Positions 26,234-41,413 of a stretch of 64,000 nt of DNA are shown here, in pieces (positions within the stretch are counted from its first letter, which is position 1; each line of letters opens with the position of its first letter). The notes beneath the pieces are model-generated. The model was given only the letters and a program-made list of their open reading frames with translations, had not been told where the DNA came from and made no database searches. A program made the position numbers and the translations under genes. The stretch is from Corallococcus carmarthensis (GTDB lineage Bacteria > Myxococcota > Myxococcia > Myxococcales > Myxococcaceae), in contig NZ_RAWE01000021.1 in assembly GCF_003611695.1 (NCBI RefSeq), positions 1 through 64,000 on the forward strand. The letters are read 5' to 3'.

Positions 26234-27640
26234 ATGCAGAAGTGGATGGCGATGGTCCTGCTGGTGGGCGTGGCGGTGGCGGGACTCGTGGTGGCCCCGG
26301 CGGCGCAGGTGAAGCAGGGCGGTCCCATCAACGCGGCGGACACCGCGTGGCTGCTCACCGCCACGGCGCTGGTGCTGCTGATGACGCCCGGCCTGTCGTT
26401 CTTCTACGGCGGCATGGTGCGGCTGAAGAACGTGGTCTCCACGCTGATGCAGAGCTTCATCGCCATGGCGGTCATCAGCCTGCTGTGGGTCGTGGTGGGC
26501 TTCAGCCTGTGCTTCGGTGACAGCTTCCACGGCCTCATCGGCGACCCGCGCACCTTCTTCATGTTCAGCGGCGTGGGCGGTGAGACGCACCCGGACCTGG
26601 CGCCCACGGTGCCGCTGCTGCTCTTCGCGCTCTTCCAGCTCAAGTTCGCCATCATCACCCCGGCGCTCATCACCGGCGCGTTCGCGGAGCGCGTGCGCTT
26701 CAAGGCGTACCTGCTCTTCATGGTGCTCTTCAGCCTCTTCATCTACGCGCCGCTCGCCCACTGGACGTGGCACCCGGAGGGCTTCCTGCGCCAGTGGGGC
26801 GTGCTCGACTTCGCGGGCGGCACCGTGGTGCACATGTCCGCGGGGCTCGCCGCGCTCGCGGGCGCCATCGTGCTGGGCCGCCGCCAGGTGCACCTGACGC
26901 ACGCCACGCACGCTCCCGCCAACGTGCCCTTCGTGATGCTCGGCACGGGCATGCTGTGGTTCGGCTGGTTCGGCTTCAACGCGGGCTCCGCGCTGTCCGC
27001 CTCGTCGCTGGCCACGCTGGCCTTCGCCACCACCAACACCGCCTCCGCCGCCGCGATGCTCGGGTGGATCGCCTTCGACTGGCTGCGCGGCCGCAAGCCC
27101 AGCGCCATGGGCGCCTGCGTGGGCGCGGTGGTGGGCCTGGTCGCTGTCACGCCCGCCGCGGGCTTCATCACCGTGGGGCAGAGCATCCTGGTGGGCCTGG
27201 TCGCCAGCTTCGTCAGCAACGCCGCCGTGCACTTCAAGAGCCGCACCGCGCTGGACGACACGCTCGACGTCTTCCCCTGCCACGGCCTGGGCGGCATCGT
27301 CGGCATGATCCTCACCGGCGTGCTCGCGAAGGACGTGGGCCTCATCTACGGCACCACGCGCACCTTCCTCATGCACCTGCTGGCGCTGGTCGTCGTCTCC
27401 GTCTTCTCCTTCGTGGGCTCGTACATCCTCTACAAGATCGTGGACCGCATCGTCCCGCTGCGTGTCACCCGTGAGCAGGAGGAGGAGGGCCTGGACCTGA
27501 GCCAGCACGGAGAGACCGTGGGCGAGGTCCCCACCGCGGCGCTCGCCGTGCCCACGCCGCCCGCGCCCGCCGCGAGCGCGTCCACCGCGGCGGCCACCCC
27601 CCCGGGACACGCCGCTCCGTCGGAGCCCGTGCCCGCGTAG
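26234..27640 (+). CDS. amtB: Ammonium transporter (Amt/MEP/Rh family)
   Basis: 468 aa from ATG 26234 (GTG at 26231 is also possible); GGAGAGG precedes. The first helix may act as a signal sequence, followed by GGPINAADTAWLL, the canonical start of mature Amt proteins. Eleven membrane helices follow, with the family signatures FFYGGMVRLKNVVSTLMQS, the twin pore histidines (VVHMSAGLAALAGA and FPCHGLGGIVG) and GWIAFDW. The protein takes up ammonium at the inner membrane. The C-terminal tail (about 430-468) is Ala/Pro rich and longer than usual. No glnK/PII gene is adjacent, unlike the common glnK-amtB pair. Two stacked promoters suggest nitrogen control plus a basal supply. gltBD lies 3 kb away. 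Confidence 0.95.
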   Translation: MQKWMAMVLLVGVAVAGLVVAPAAQVKQGGPINAADTAWLLTATALVLLMTPGLSFFYGGMVRLKNVVSTLMQSFIAMAVISLLWVVVGFSLCFGDSFHGLIGDPRTFFMFSGVGGETHPDLAPTVPLLLFALFQLKFAIITPALITGAFAERVRFKAYLLFMVLFSLFIYAPLAHWTWHPEGFLRQWGVLDFAGGTVVHMSAGLAALAGAIVLGRRQVHLTHATHAPANVPFVMLGTGMLWFGWFGFNAGSALSASSLATLAFATTNTASAAAMLGWIAFDWLRGRKPSAMGACVGAVVGLVAVTPAAGFITVGQSILVGLVASFVSNAAVHFKSRTALDDTLDVFPCHGLGGIVGMILTGVLAKDVGLIYGTTRTFLMHLLALVVVSVFSFVGSYILYKIVDRIVPLRVTREQEEEGLDLSQHGETVGEVPTAALAVPTPPAPAASASTAAATPPGHAAPSEPVPA

Positions 27641-27667
27641 CACCCTGCTTCCAGTCCTGCCGGTGGT

Positions 27668-27703
27668 CACGGGGCCCCTCGCTTCACGCGGGTGGGCCCC
27701 GTG
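27668..27703 (+). terminator. Strong hairpin after amtB
   Basis: A perfect 10-bp stem, CACGGGGCCC and GGGCCCCGTG, with a 16-nt loop, 27 nt after the amtB stop codon. There is no T-run. Its strength and position make it the likely 3' end of the amtB transcript. Confidence 0.6.
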
Positions 27704-27920
27704 GTGCGTTGGGGCTCCAAGCGTGCGGGCCCCACGAGGCCGGAACCTGTCGGGAAGGGGATGGGCAGCGCCCCCGCTGATCATTCACGCGGGCAGCTCC
27801 CTGTCCGGGCCCCGACTTCGACCTGCCATGGATCGAACGTCTGTACATGCACGCGCGCCTGCGGCGTTGAGCCAATGCCAGCCATGAAAAGGCAAAGGCT
27901 GGATTCGCCGGAGGAACTGC

Positions 27921-30125
27921 ATGTTGCGGAAGTGCAAGGAATTGAGAATCGCTTTATTGGGAGCCGTGCTGGCGGTCAGCGGATGCGCGAAGGAGGAGTT
28001 GCCCGCGCAGGCCCCGCCGGTGCGGGACGTCCCGGATGACGTGCAGGCCGGCCAGGGGAACACCACCAGCCTGGGCGAGCTGCCCTTCGTGCCGGGCCTG
28101 TCGGTCGCCGGAACCTTCGCCCAGAAGCTGGAGCAGCCCACGCCGTTGGGGGAGACCACGGCCGTGCACGTGAAGCTGCCGCCTCCGGCCAACCGGCTGC
28201 TCGCGGACAGTCTGGTGCGCGTGGTGGGTGACCCGGCCCGGCCCACGGTCCTGTTCCGCTCCGACACGCTGGCCCGGCTGGGCGCGATTCCCTCGAGCCC
28301 CGGTCCGGACTTCTTCACCCTCTTCTCGCAGCTGCCGGACTCGGAGCTGGAGCGCCGCAGGGAGAACGAGCGCCGGCTGGCGTCAGGCGAGTTCGGGACG
28401 CCCACCCGGGAGACCATCCTGTTCAACGGCCGCCACCCGGCTGCCCGCTACGAGGGGCTTCCCGTGGACGCCGACGCCTTCGGGCAGGGCGGGCTGGTGC
28501 CGCTCACGAGCTGTCCCCAGATGCCGTCCTCCACCCAGGCCTGGTGGGAGCGCACGCTGCTGATCCGCGACCCGGCCGTGGTGCTGGACCCGGCGCGCAC
28601 GTGGGATCCGTGCACCGGCGCGGGGACGAAGGGTGGGGTGTGGACCTTCGCGCACCTCATGCGGGAGATGGCCCAGGGGTCTGGCGCGCGTCCGGAAGCG
28701 TTCGTGCTGAACTGGCTGTCCCTCTGGCTCAATGACTTCCAGTCCAACGGCGACACGGTGCCCGCGCGCCGCAAGATGTATGACGAAGTGATTGCCCCCT
28801 GGGCCGCCGCCAGCGGCGCGTCCAGCTCCCTCCAGCTCAACGCCTCCACGGGCCGCTGGGAGGTGATGCTCAGCAAGCCGCTGGACCTGGACATCGCGCC
28901 CTTCCGGCTGCTGTCCATCGTCAACCGCATCGACCTGGCGGGCAGCTCGGGCGACTACAGCCGGCCGTCCAACCCGGGCGAGCTGCGCTTCCTCTTCGGG
29001 CTGACGCGCCCCTCGCCGTGGGGAAGCGGCGGCACGGAGGCGACCTGCAACCTCAAGCCGTTCACCGTCATCTTCGAGTACGGCGTGCCGGGCGAGGGGT
29101 GTCCGGCGCTCATGGGTTGGGCGCGGCAGTGGGCCGGGATGGGGAGCTACGCCACCTTCAACGTGGCCTACCGCGCGCGGCTCGCCTTGATGACAGAGAG
29201 CGTCGTCCAGCGAGGTCGCGCTCCGGGGAAGGGCAACGGGAACGCGCTCAACCAGCTTCGCACCAACGAAGTGGCCCTGGGGTTTCCGTGGGAGCTGCGG
29301 GAGTTCCGGCTCGTGGACGAGCACCCCGTCACCGGCCAGAACACCCCCTCCAACGGGTTCCTGCGCGTTCACACCATGGCGCTGACCCCCGATGACGCGA
29401 CCCACGACTTCCGGACGGACCCCGACGTGGACTTCGTCGTGCGCACGCACGTCAAGAACGGTGTTGAACAGCCGGTGACCGTGCCCACCCGGTGCTCCGC
29501 GCACTTCACGATGCCTCGAACCGTCAATGGCAGGCCATTCCTGGGCGCCAACGCGCAGGTGGCGCCGCCCACCCACTGGGAGGGGCTCACCGTGGTGCCC
29601 ACCGACGCCACGGAGGTCTGCGCGCGGAAGGAGTTCTCCGCCAACACCTGCAATGGCTGTCACTTCAAGGACACGGGCACCAATGACTTCTCGGGCGTGA
29701 ACAACCTCGCCTTCACGCACGTCAGCCCGACGTCGGGCATCCCGGCCCGCCTGTCGAAGTTCCTGACGGGTGGGGGCAGCGGCTTCATGTTCGTCGTGCC
29801 GGATGCCCAGTTCGGGGCGCAGGTGACGTCGTGGCCGTTCGCGGACCTGCTGCGCCGGCACCAGCGGCTCCAGGAACTGGCCAACTGCACCACGTGCGGA
29901 TGGTTCATCGACCTGGATGTGGGCTACCTGGCCCGGATGGAGGCGCTCGCCGGCAGCGTGCCCCTGGACCTGCCGCCCGGCTCCCCCGAGCCGGCGCTCA
30001 CGGTGGGCCCCATCCGCGACGTCGGCGTGGTGAAGCAATTGCTGGAGCTGCGCCCCGGCTTCAGGACGCAGCTCCAGGAGCTGCCGCTCGACTTCCTCCA
30101 GCCGCCAGCGGCCCGCGTCCACTGA
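27921..30125 (+). CDS. Large lipoprotein with a single CXXCH haem-type motif
   Basis: 734 aa. The signal ends in a lipobox (VLAVSGC, Cys22). The large soluble domain is unassigned. One c-type haem signature, CNGCH at 577-581 within SANTCNGCHFKDTGTNDF, lies near the C-terminus, and further Cys pairs (NCTTCGW) follow. Proteins of this plan are common in myxobacteria and may be outer-membrane-attached cytochrome-like or surface proteins; whether haem is bound depends on an axial ligand that cannot be assigned. The start ATG has GGAGG six bases upstream. A short inverted repeat, CCAGCC/GGCTGG at 27878-27902, sits just before the RBS. No partner gene is coupled to it. Confidence 0.75.
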   Translation: MLRKCKELRIALLGAVLAVSGCAKEELPAQAPPVRDVPDDVQAGQGNTTSLGELPFVPGLSVAGTFAQKLEQPTPLGETTAVHVKLPPPANRLLADSLVRVVGDPARPTVLFRSDTLARLGAIPSSPGPDFFTLFSQLPDSELERRRENERRLASGEFGTPTRETILFNGRHPAARYEGLPVDADAFGQGGLVPLTSCPQMPSSTQAWWERTLLIRDPAVVLDPARTWDPCTGAGTKGGVWTFAHLMREMAQGSGARPEAFVLNWLSLWLNDFQSNGDTVPARRKMYDEVIAPWAAASGASSSLQLNASTGRWEVMLSKPLDLDIAPFRLLSIVNRIDLAGSSGDYSRPSNPGELRFLFGLTRPSPWGSGGTEATCNLKPFTVIFEYGVPGEGCPALMGWARQWAGMGSYATFNVAYRARLALMTESVVQRGRAPGKGNGNALNQLRTNEVALGFPWELREFRLVDEHPVTGQNTPSNGFLRVHTMALTPDDATHDFRTDPDVDFVVRTHVKNGVEQPVTVPTRCSAHFTMPRTVNGRPFLGANAQVAPPTHWEGLTVVPTDATEVCARKEFSANTCNGCHFKDTGTNDFSGVNNLAFTHVSPTSGIPARLSKFLTGGGSGFMFVVPDAQFGAQVTSWPFADLLRRHQRLQELANCTTCGWFIDLDVGYLARMEALAGSVPLDLPPGSPEPALTVGPIRDVGVVKQLLELRPGFRTQLQELPLDFLQPPAARVH

Positions 30126-30138
30126 CGTTCAGCTCCGA

Positions 30139-30456
30139 CTACGGGTAGTTGCAGGAGGGCGCGCAGTGGGGCTGGACGAGGACGCCCGTCGAGGCGTTGT
30201 AGTAGCCCAGGCAGCACTGCTCGTTGCTGCGACACTGGGACGACGGGCCTCCAGGCTCACACGCGGCGCGGCAGATGCCGTCGTAGTCACAGACCCGGCT
30301 GCCGTCCGCACGGCAATAGACCGCGCCCTCCTCGCACAGCTCCAATGCCTGCTCCGTGGTCGCCAGCGATTCCTCCGCGGGCGCCACACCGCCACAGCCC
30401 AGCACCGCCACCGCCCACAGCGCCGTCAGGATTCCAGACACTCCCAGCTTCCGCAT
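30139..30456 (-). CDS. Small Cys-rich lipoprotein
   Basis: 105 aa. The lipobox is VAVLGCGG (Cys21), and the RBS GGGAGG is well placed before ATG 30456. The mature region carries about ten cysteines: LCEEGAVYCRADGSRVCDYDGICRAACEPGG, then QCRSNEQCCLGYY and HCAPSCNYP. This resembles the short disulphide-knot lipoproteins abundant in myxobacteria. It is probably secreted or surface exposed; no function can be named. It converges with the CXXCH lipoprotein gene, with 13 nt between stops. Confidence 0.7.
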   Translation of the reverse strand: MRKLGVSGILTALWAVAVLGCGGVAPAEESLATTEQALELCEEGAVYCRADGSRVCDYDGICRAACEPGGPSSQCRSNEQCCLGYYNASTGVLVQPHCAPSCNYP

Positions 30457-30583
30457 GCTGCCTCCCGAGCGGCCCTCCAGGACGGGGGCCGTGTCGGGAG
30501 TCCGGCGGGTCCAGGATGGAAAGGCAACCCGGTGTCCCGTTTTCCTGTGAAGCGTCTGACTTTGAGCGGGTCGCTAGCGCCTG

Positions 30584-32044
<1,461 letters not shown>

Positions 32045-32047
32045 GGC

Positions 32048-36619
<4,572 letters not shown>

Positions 36620-36632
36620 CGTCGGGACCCCT

Positions 36633-36651
36633 TTCCCGCCTGACGCGGGAA
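36633..36651 (-). promoter_or_regulatory. Hairpin next to the gltB ribosome binding site
   Basis: A perfect 7-bp inverted repeat (TTCCCGC, 5-nt loop, GCGGGAA) ends at the AAGGGG ribosome binding site of gltB. In the mRNA it could influence ribosome access or stabilise the 5' end; as DNA it could be a small operator. No experiment is implied by the sequence alone. Confidence 0.35.
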
Positions 36652-36869
36652 GCCAAGCTGTGGAGCATGCAGGCTAACGCGCCGTGTCGCACCCCGTAAA
36701 GACAGGGTGGTCCAGGGGGTCGAGTCACCGCGTGGAGTGGTGCCGGGGAAACAGGCCCCGCGTGAAACCTCACGCTGGGTGCGTCCCGCGCCGCGTGCAT
36801 GGATGGACGGACAACAGCCGTCTGCGATGAACGGCCAACATTCAGGGCAATTGGTTCTTTCCATGCGCC

Positions 36870-37505
36870 GTGCCGCTTCCCATCCTTCCAGCGACCTTGG
36901 CACTGCTTCAGCGGCTGAAGACGGAGACGCGCCCGCACCACGAGCGCACGGAGGGCGTGGTGCGCCTGATGGACGCGCGCCTGACGCCCCAGGATTACCA
37001 GCGCCATCTGGAGGCCTTCCACGGCCTCTACCTGCCGCTGGAAGCACTGCTCGCCGGGCCCCTGTCGGCGCTGGAGCCGGCGCTGAAGCTGGAAGCGCGC
37101 TGGAAGACGCCGCTGTTGGAAGAGGACCTGCGCGCCATGGGGCACGACACGGCGTCACTCGCGCGGCTGCCGCGTGCCTCGCCGCTGCCATCCCTGCCGG
37201 GGCTGGCCGAGGCGCTGGGCTGCGCGTACGTGCTGGAGGGCTCCACGCTGGGTGGCCAGCTCATCCTGCGCCACCTGACGCGCCACTTCGGTCCGGACGC
37301 GCGCGTGGGGACCTTCGCCTTCTTCCGGGCCTACGGTGAGCAGGTGGGCCCCATGTGGCGCGCCTTCGGTGCCGCCGTCACCCAGGCGTCCGAACGGGCT
37401 GCCTCCGAGTCCTTCGACGCGGCCGTCGTACAGGGCGCCCGCGACACCTTCGACACCTTCGCCGCCTGGTTGATGCGAGAGCACGATGTCCCCGTCCGTC
37501 TCTGA
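36870..37505 (+). CDS. bphO: Biliverdin-producing heme oxygenase (BphO type)
   Basis: 211 aa from GTG 36870; no good RBS is seen and no better in-frame start exists. It is an alpha-helical heme oxygenase: the proximal haem His is in RPHHERTEG (His23/24), and the distal helix carries YVLEGSTLGGQLI, the bacterial signature. It opens haem to biliverdin IX-alpha, CO and Fe2+. Its 3' end overlaps the bacteriophytochrome start by 20 nt, so chromophore synthesis and the apo-photoreceptor are translated together. This is a standard bphO-bphP arrangement. Confidence 0.93.
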   Translation: MPLPILPATLALLQRLKTETRPHHERTEGVVRLMDARLTPQDYQRHLEAFHGLYLPLEALLAGPLSALEPALKLEARWKTPLLEEDLRAMGHDTASLARLPRASPLPSLPGLAEALGCAYVLEGSTLGGQLILRHLTRHFGPDARVGTFAFFRAYGEQVGPMWRAFGAAVTQASERAASESFDAAVVQGARDTFDTFAAWLMREHDVPVRL

Positions 37506-39756
37506 TGCCGACCTCAGCGTTTGTGATCGCGAGCCCATCCACCTGCTGGGGGGCATCCAGCCCCGGGGCGTGCTCGTCGCGTTCCGGAAGGACACGGAGG
37601 CTGTCGCCGTCGTGAGCGCGAACGTCCACGCGCTGCTCGGCGCCGGGCCGGACGCGCTGCTGGGAAAGCCCCTCTCCCGCGTGCTGCCGCACGGGCTGCT
37701 CGCGCGCGTGGAGGCGGGCGTGGGCCCGGGGCCCGTCACCGTGGAGGTGTCGGGACAGCGCTGCTCGGCGCTCCTGCACGACAGCGACGGCCTGCGCGTG
37801 CTGGAGCTGGAGCCGCTGGCGGACGAGGACGTGGGCGCGGAGGAGACCGCGCTGGGCGCGGTGCAGCGGCTGGTGTCGCCGCTGGCGCGCGCGAAGGGGT
37901 CCACCGCGCTGCTCCAGGAGGCCGCGGACGCGGTGCGGGAGCTCATCGGCTACGACCGGGTGATGGTCTACCGCTTCCACGCGGACTTCCACGGCGAGGT
38001 CGTGGCGGAGAGCTTGCGCGAGGGCGTGGACTCCTTCCTGGGCCTGCACTACCCGGCGACCGACATCCCCGTGCAGGCGCGCGCCCTCTACACGCGCCAC
38101 CCCGTGCGCCTCATCGCGGACGTGAACGCGAAGGTCGTGGCGCTGGTGCCCGCGGTGCTGCCCGGCACCCAACGCCCGTTGGACCTGTCCGGCGCCGCGC
38201 TTCGCGGCGTGTCGGAGATCCACCTGGAGTACCTGCGCAACATGGGCGTGGGCGCGTCCTTCAGCGTGTCGCTGCTGAAGGACGGACAGCTCTGGGGGCT
38301 CATGGCCTGCCACCACCTGACGCCCCGGAAGGTGTCCGCCGCGCGGCGACAGGCGTGCGAGGTGCTGGCGCGGCTGCTGGCGCTCCAGCTCTCCGCGGAG
38401 GAGCGCGGTCTGGAGGCCGCTGCCCAGGCGCGCCGCGCGTCGCTGCTCAACATGCTGGTCATGCCGAAGCTGGGCGAGCGCACCCCCGCGAACGCGCTGG
38501 AGGCGCAGGCCCCGCTGCTGATGGAGCTCACGGGCTCGCACGGCGTGGCGCTGGTGCTGGGCGCGAGCGCGGGCTCGGAGGCGTCACCGCTGCTGCTCGG
38601 CACCACGCCGTCGGCGGAGGAGGTGCGTGCCCTGGTGGCATGGCTTTCGGCGCGGGAGCTGCCGGACGAGGTCTTCTACGTGGACCGGCTGGGGGACGTG
38701 TACCCGCCGCTGGCCTCGCGCGCGGACGTGGCCGCGGGCCTGCTGGCGGTGCGCCTGGACCCTTCCGTGCCGCACTTCGCGCTGTGGTTCCGCCCGGAGG
38801 TGGCGCGCACCGTGGCGTGGGCCGGCAACCCGCACAAGCCCGTGCGCCCGGAGCCGGGCCATGAACGGCTGCGCCCTCGCGCGTCCTTCGACGTGTGGCG
38901 CGAGGAGATGCGGGGCGCCTCCACCCCATGGTCCGCGCAGGACCTGGAGGCAGGGCGCGCGCTGAAGGGCGCGCTGGTGGGCGTGGTGCTGCGGCACGCG
39001 GAGGAGCTGGCCCGGCTGTCGCGTGAGCTGGCCCGCTCCAACGCGGAGCTGGACGCGTTCGGCGGCACCGTGGCGCACGACCTCAAGGAGCCCCTGCGCG
39101 GCATCCTCCAGTACAGCTCCTTCCTCCAGGAGGACTTCGGCCCCACGCTGGGCGCGGACGGACGCGCGCAGCTGGAGGCCCTGGCGTGGCTGGCGAAGCG
39201 CACGCACGAGCTGCTCGACAACCTCTTCGAGTACAGCCGCCTGGGCCGGCTGGAGCTGTCGTGGGAGGAGATGGATCAGCAGGCCCTGGTGGAGGACGTG
39301 CTCAAGACGCTGGGCGCGCGGCTGGAGGAGGGCAGGGTGGAGGTCCGCCTGCCCCGCCGCCTGCCCACCGCGGCCTGTGACCCCATCCGCATCCGTCAGG
39401 TGTGGGCCAACCTCATCAGCAACGCGGCCAAGTACCAGACAGCCGAGCCGCGCTGGGTGGAGGTGGGCTTCCTGGGGCCGGGAGAAACGCGGCCGGAAGC
39501 GGCGCGCCACGTCACCGCGCCCTACCTTTTCTACGTGAAGGACCCCGGCATCGGCATCGCACCGCATTTCCATGAAGCCATCTTCGAGCTGTTCCGCCGC
39601 CTGCACCCCGCGCAGGCCTATGGCGGCGGCACGGGGGCGGGGCTGGCCATCTCGCGCCGGCTGGTGTCGCTGCACGGCGGCGCGCTCTGGGTGGACTCCG
39701 CGCTGGGAAAGGGCTCCACGTTCTTCTTCACGCTGGGCGAGGAACCGCGACCATGA
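37486..39756 (+). CDS. bphP: Bacteriophytochrome histidine kinase
   Basis: 756 aa. PAS (about 10-115) carries the biliverdin-attaching Cys13 in VCDREPIHLLG. GAF (about 135-300) has the chromophore-pocket motif YPATDIPVQARALY. PHY spans about 315-500, ending near the start of the kinase part. The HisKA domain has His531 in AHDLKEPLRGIL, and the HATPase includes NLISNAAKY, DPGIGI and GAGLAISRRLV. It senses red/far-red light through biliverdin made by the upstream heme oxygenase. The output is a kinase, so the two following overlapping genes are the probable phospho-acceptors. It ends in an ATGA overlap with the response regulator gene. Confidence 0.96.
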   Translation: MSPSVSDADLSVCDREPIHLLGGIQPRGVLVAFRKDTEAVAVVSANVHALLGAGPDALLGKPLSRVLPHGLLARVEAGVGPGPVTVEVSGQRCSALLHDSDGLRVLELEPLADEDVGAEETALGAVQRLVSPLARAKGSTALLQEAADAVRELIGYDRVMVYRFHADFHGEVVAESLREGVDSFLGLHYPATDIPVQARALYTRHPVRLIADVNAKVVALVPAVLPGTQRPLDLSGAALRGVSEIHLEYLRNMGVGASFSVSLLKDGQLWGLMACHHLTPRKVSAARRQACEVLARLLALQLSAEERGLEAAAQARRASLLNMLVMPKLGERTPANALEAQAPLLMELTGSHGVALVLGASAGSEASPLLLGTTPSAEEVRALVAWLSARELPDEVFYVDRLGDVYPPLASRADVAAGLLAVRLDPSVPHFALWFRPEVARTVAWAGNPHKPVRPEPGHERLRPRASFDVWREEMRGASTPWSAQDLEAGRALKGALVGVVLRHAEELARLSRELARSNAELDAFGGTVAHDLKEPLRGILQYSSFLQEDFGPTLGADGRAQLEALAWLAKRTHELLDNLFEYSRLGRLELSWEEMDQQALVEDVLKTLGARLEEGRVEVRLPRRLPTAACDPIRIRQVWANLISNAAKYQTAEPRWVEVGFLGPGETRPEAARHVTAPYLFYVKDPGIGIAPHFHEAIFELFRRLHPAQAYGGGTGAGLAISRRLVSLHGGALWVDSALGKGSTFFFTLGEEPRP

Positions 39757-40190
39757 AGCCGCTCCTGCTGGTGGAGGACAGTGATCCGGACGCGGAGGCG
39801 CTGATGCGCATCGCGAAGCGTCTGCCGCTGCCCGTGCCGGTGGTGCGCGTGCGCGACGGCGAGAACGCCCTGGACTACCTCTACCGGCGCGGTGACCACG
39901 CGGACGCGGAGCGCCCGGTGCTCATCCTGCTGGACCTGCACATGCCCGGCATCGGCGGGCGCGAGGTGCTCACCACGCTGAAGGCGGACCCCGGCCTGCG
40001 CTCCATCCCCGTCATCATCTTCTCCTCCTCCTTGGAAGCGGGGGACGTGGACGGCGCCTACGCGGACGGCGCCAACAGCTACCTCTTCAAGCCGGAGGTC
40101 GGTCCCCAGTTGCAGGCCACCGCCGAAGCACTGCATGCCTTCTGGTTCCGGGCCGCGCGCCTGCCCGAGGCCCAGGAGTCAGAGGCATGA
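39753..40190 (+). CDS. Single-domain response regulator (Rcp1-like) of the phytochrome operon
   Basis: 145 aa, one receiver domain with Asp61 (LILLDLHMPG), acidic pair (VEDSDPD) and conserved Lys in YLFKPEV. There is no output domain. Single-domain regulators of this type (Rcp1, BphR) sit downstream of bacteriophytochromes and pass on or drain phosphate. The gene overlaps bphP and the next gene by 4 nt each (ATGA), so all four genes form one translationally coupled unit. Confidence 0.93.
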   Translation: MKPLLLVEDSDPDAEALMRIAKRLPLPVPVVRVRDGENALDYLYRRGDHADAERPVLILLDLHMPGIGGREVLTTLKADPGLRSIPVIIFSSSLEAGDVDGAYADGANSYLFKPEVGPQLQATAEALHAFWFRAARLPEAQESEA

Positions 40191-41404
40191 GCCTGCGCGT
40201 GCTGCTGGTCGATGACGGCATGGCGGACCGGCTCGCGGTCAGCCGTGCGCTGGCGCGTGATCCGGACATGAAATGGGAGGTGGTGCCGGTGTCCTCCGCG
40301 GAGGATGCGCTGGCATACCTGTCCGCCAACGCGGTGGACGCGATGCTGCTCGACTACCACCTGCCCGGCATGAACGGCGTCTCCATGCTGCGGCAGCTGG
40401 CGGAGCTGGGCCTGCCCAAGGTGCCCGCCGTGGTGGTGCTCACCGGCAGCGGCAACGAGCGCGTGGCGGTGGACGCCATGAAGGCCGGCGCCCAGGACTA
40501 CCTCGTGAAGGAGGCCTTCAGTCCGGAGCGCCTGCGCCGCAGCCTGCGCACCGCGGTGGACACGGTGCTCATGACGCGCGAGCTGGAGGAGCGCCGCCTG
40601 CGCGCCGAGCGCGCCGAGGCCGCCGCCCGCGAAGCCCTGGCCGTGCGCGACGAGCTCTTCTCGCTGGCGACGCACGACCTCAAGGGCCCGCTTCAAATCA
40701 TGACGCTCAACGCGCAGGTGCTGCGCCGGCAGATTCCCGCCGCGTCGATGACGCCCGGCCTGGAGACGCGCCTGGGCCACATCGTGCGCGCGGCGCACCG
40801 CATGGCGGAGCTCATCGACCACTTCCTGGAGGTGACGCGCGGTCAGGAGCGCCCGCTCAAGCGCGAGCCCATGGACCTGCTGGCCATGGTGCGCGGCAAG
40901 GTGCGTGAGATGGAAGCCACCGCCTCGCGCCACCGCTTCGTCCTGGAGGCGCCGGACGGGCGCGACTTCACCGGCGAGTGGGACGCGCACGCCCTGGAGC
41001 GCGTGCTGGAGAACCTGATGGGCAACGCGGTGAAGTACAGCGCCGCGGACTCCACCGTCACGGTGCACCTGACGGTGGAGGAGGCGGACGCGCAGCAGTT
41101 CGTGCTGCTCGCCGTGACGGATCAGGGCATCGGCATTCCTGCGGCGGACCTGCCCTTCGTCTTCGAGCGCTTCCACCGCGGCCGCAACGTGTCCCGGGAC
41201 GTGTCCGGCAGCGGCGTGGGCCTGGCCAGCGCGCGCCGCATGGTGGAGTTGCACGGCGGCACGCTCGCCGTGCGGAGCGTGGAAGGGCAGGGGTCCACCT
41301 TCACGGTGCGCCTGCCCCGGGGCATCCCGCTCAGCGCGGGCCCCACGCCGGCCCCGCCAGGGCCCGCCCCCGCCAGCGGCGGCCCCGAACACACCGCGCC
41401 CTAG
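40187..41404 (+). CDS. Receiver-histidine kinase hybrid of the phytochrome operon
   Basis: 405 aa. An N-terminal receiver (Asp56 in AMLLDYHLPG, Lys in YLVKEAF) is joined by a coiled-coil linker (MTRELEERRLRAERAEAAAR) to a HisKA domain (His163 in ATHDLKGPLQIM) and a HATPase (NLMGNAVKYS, DQGIGIP, GSGVGLASARRMV). The last residues are Pro/Ala rich. It can receive phosphate on the receiver and relay signals onward, giving the operon a second kinase tier. It is soluble. No DNA-binding or cyclic-di-GMP output protein is in the operon, so the final target lies elsewhere. Confidence 0.93.
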   Translation: MSLRVLLVDDGMADRLAVSRALARDPDMKWEVVPVSSAEDALAYLSANAVDAMLLDYHLPGMNGVSMLRQLAELGLPKVPAVVVLTGSGNERVAVDAMKAGAQDYLVKEAFSPERLRRSLRTAVDTVLMTRELEERRLRAERAEAAAREALAVRDELFSLATHDLKGPLQIMTLNAQVLRRQIPAASMTPGLETRLGHIVRAAHRMAELIDHFLEVTRGQERPLKREPMDLLAMVRGKVREMEATASRHRFVLEAPDGRDFTGEWDAHALERVLENLMGNAVKYSAADSTVTVHLTVEEADAQQFVLLAVTDQGIGIPAADLPFVFERFHRGRNVSRDVSGSGVGLASARRMVELHGGTLAVRSVEGQGSTFTVRLPRGIPLSAGPTPAPPGPAPASGGPEHTAP

Positions 41405-41413
41405 CGCGGGACT

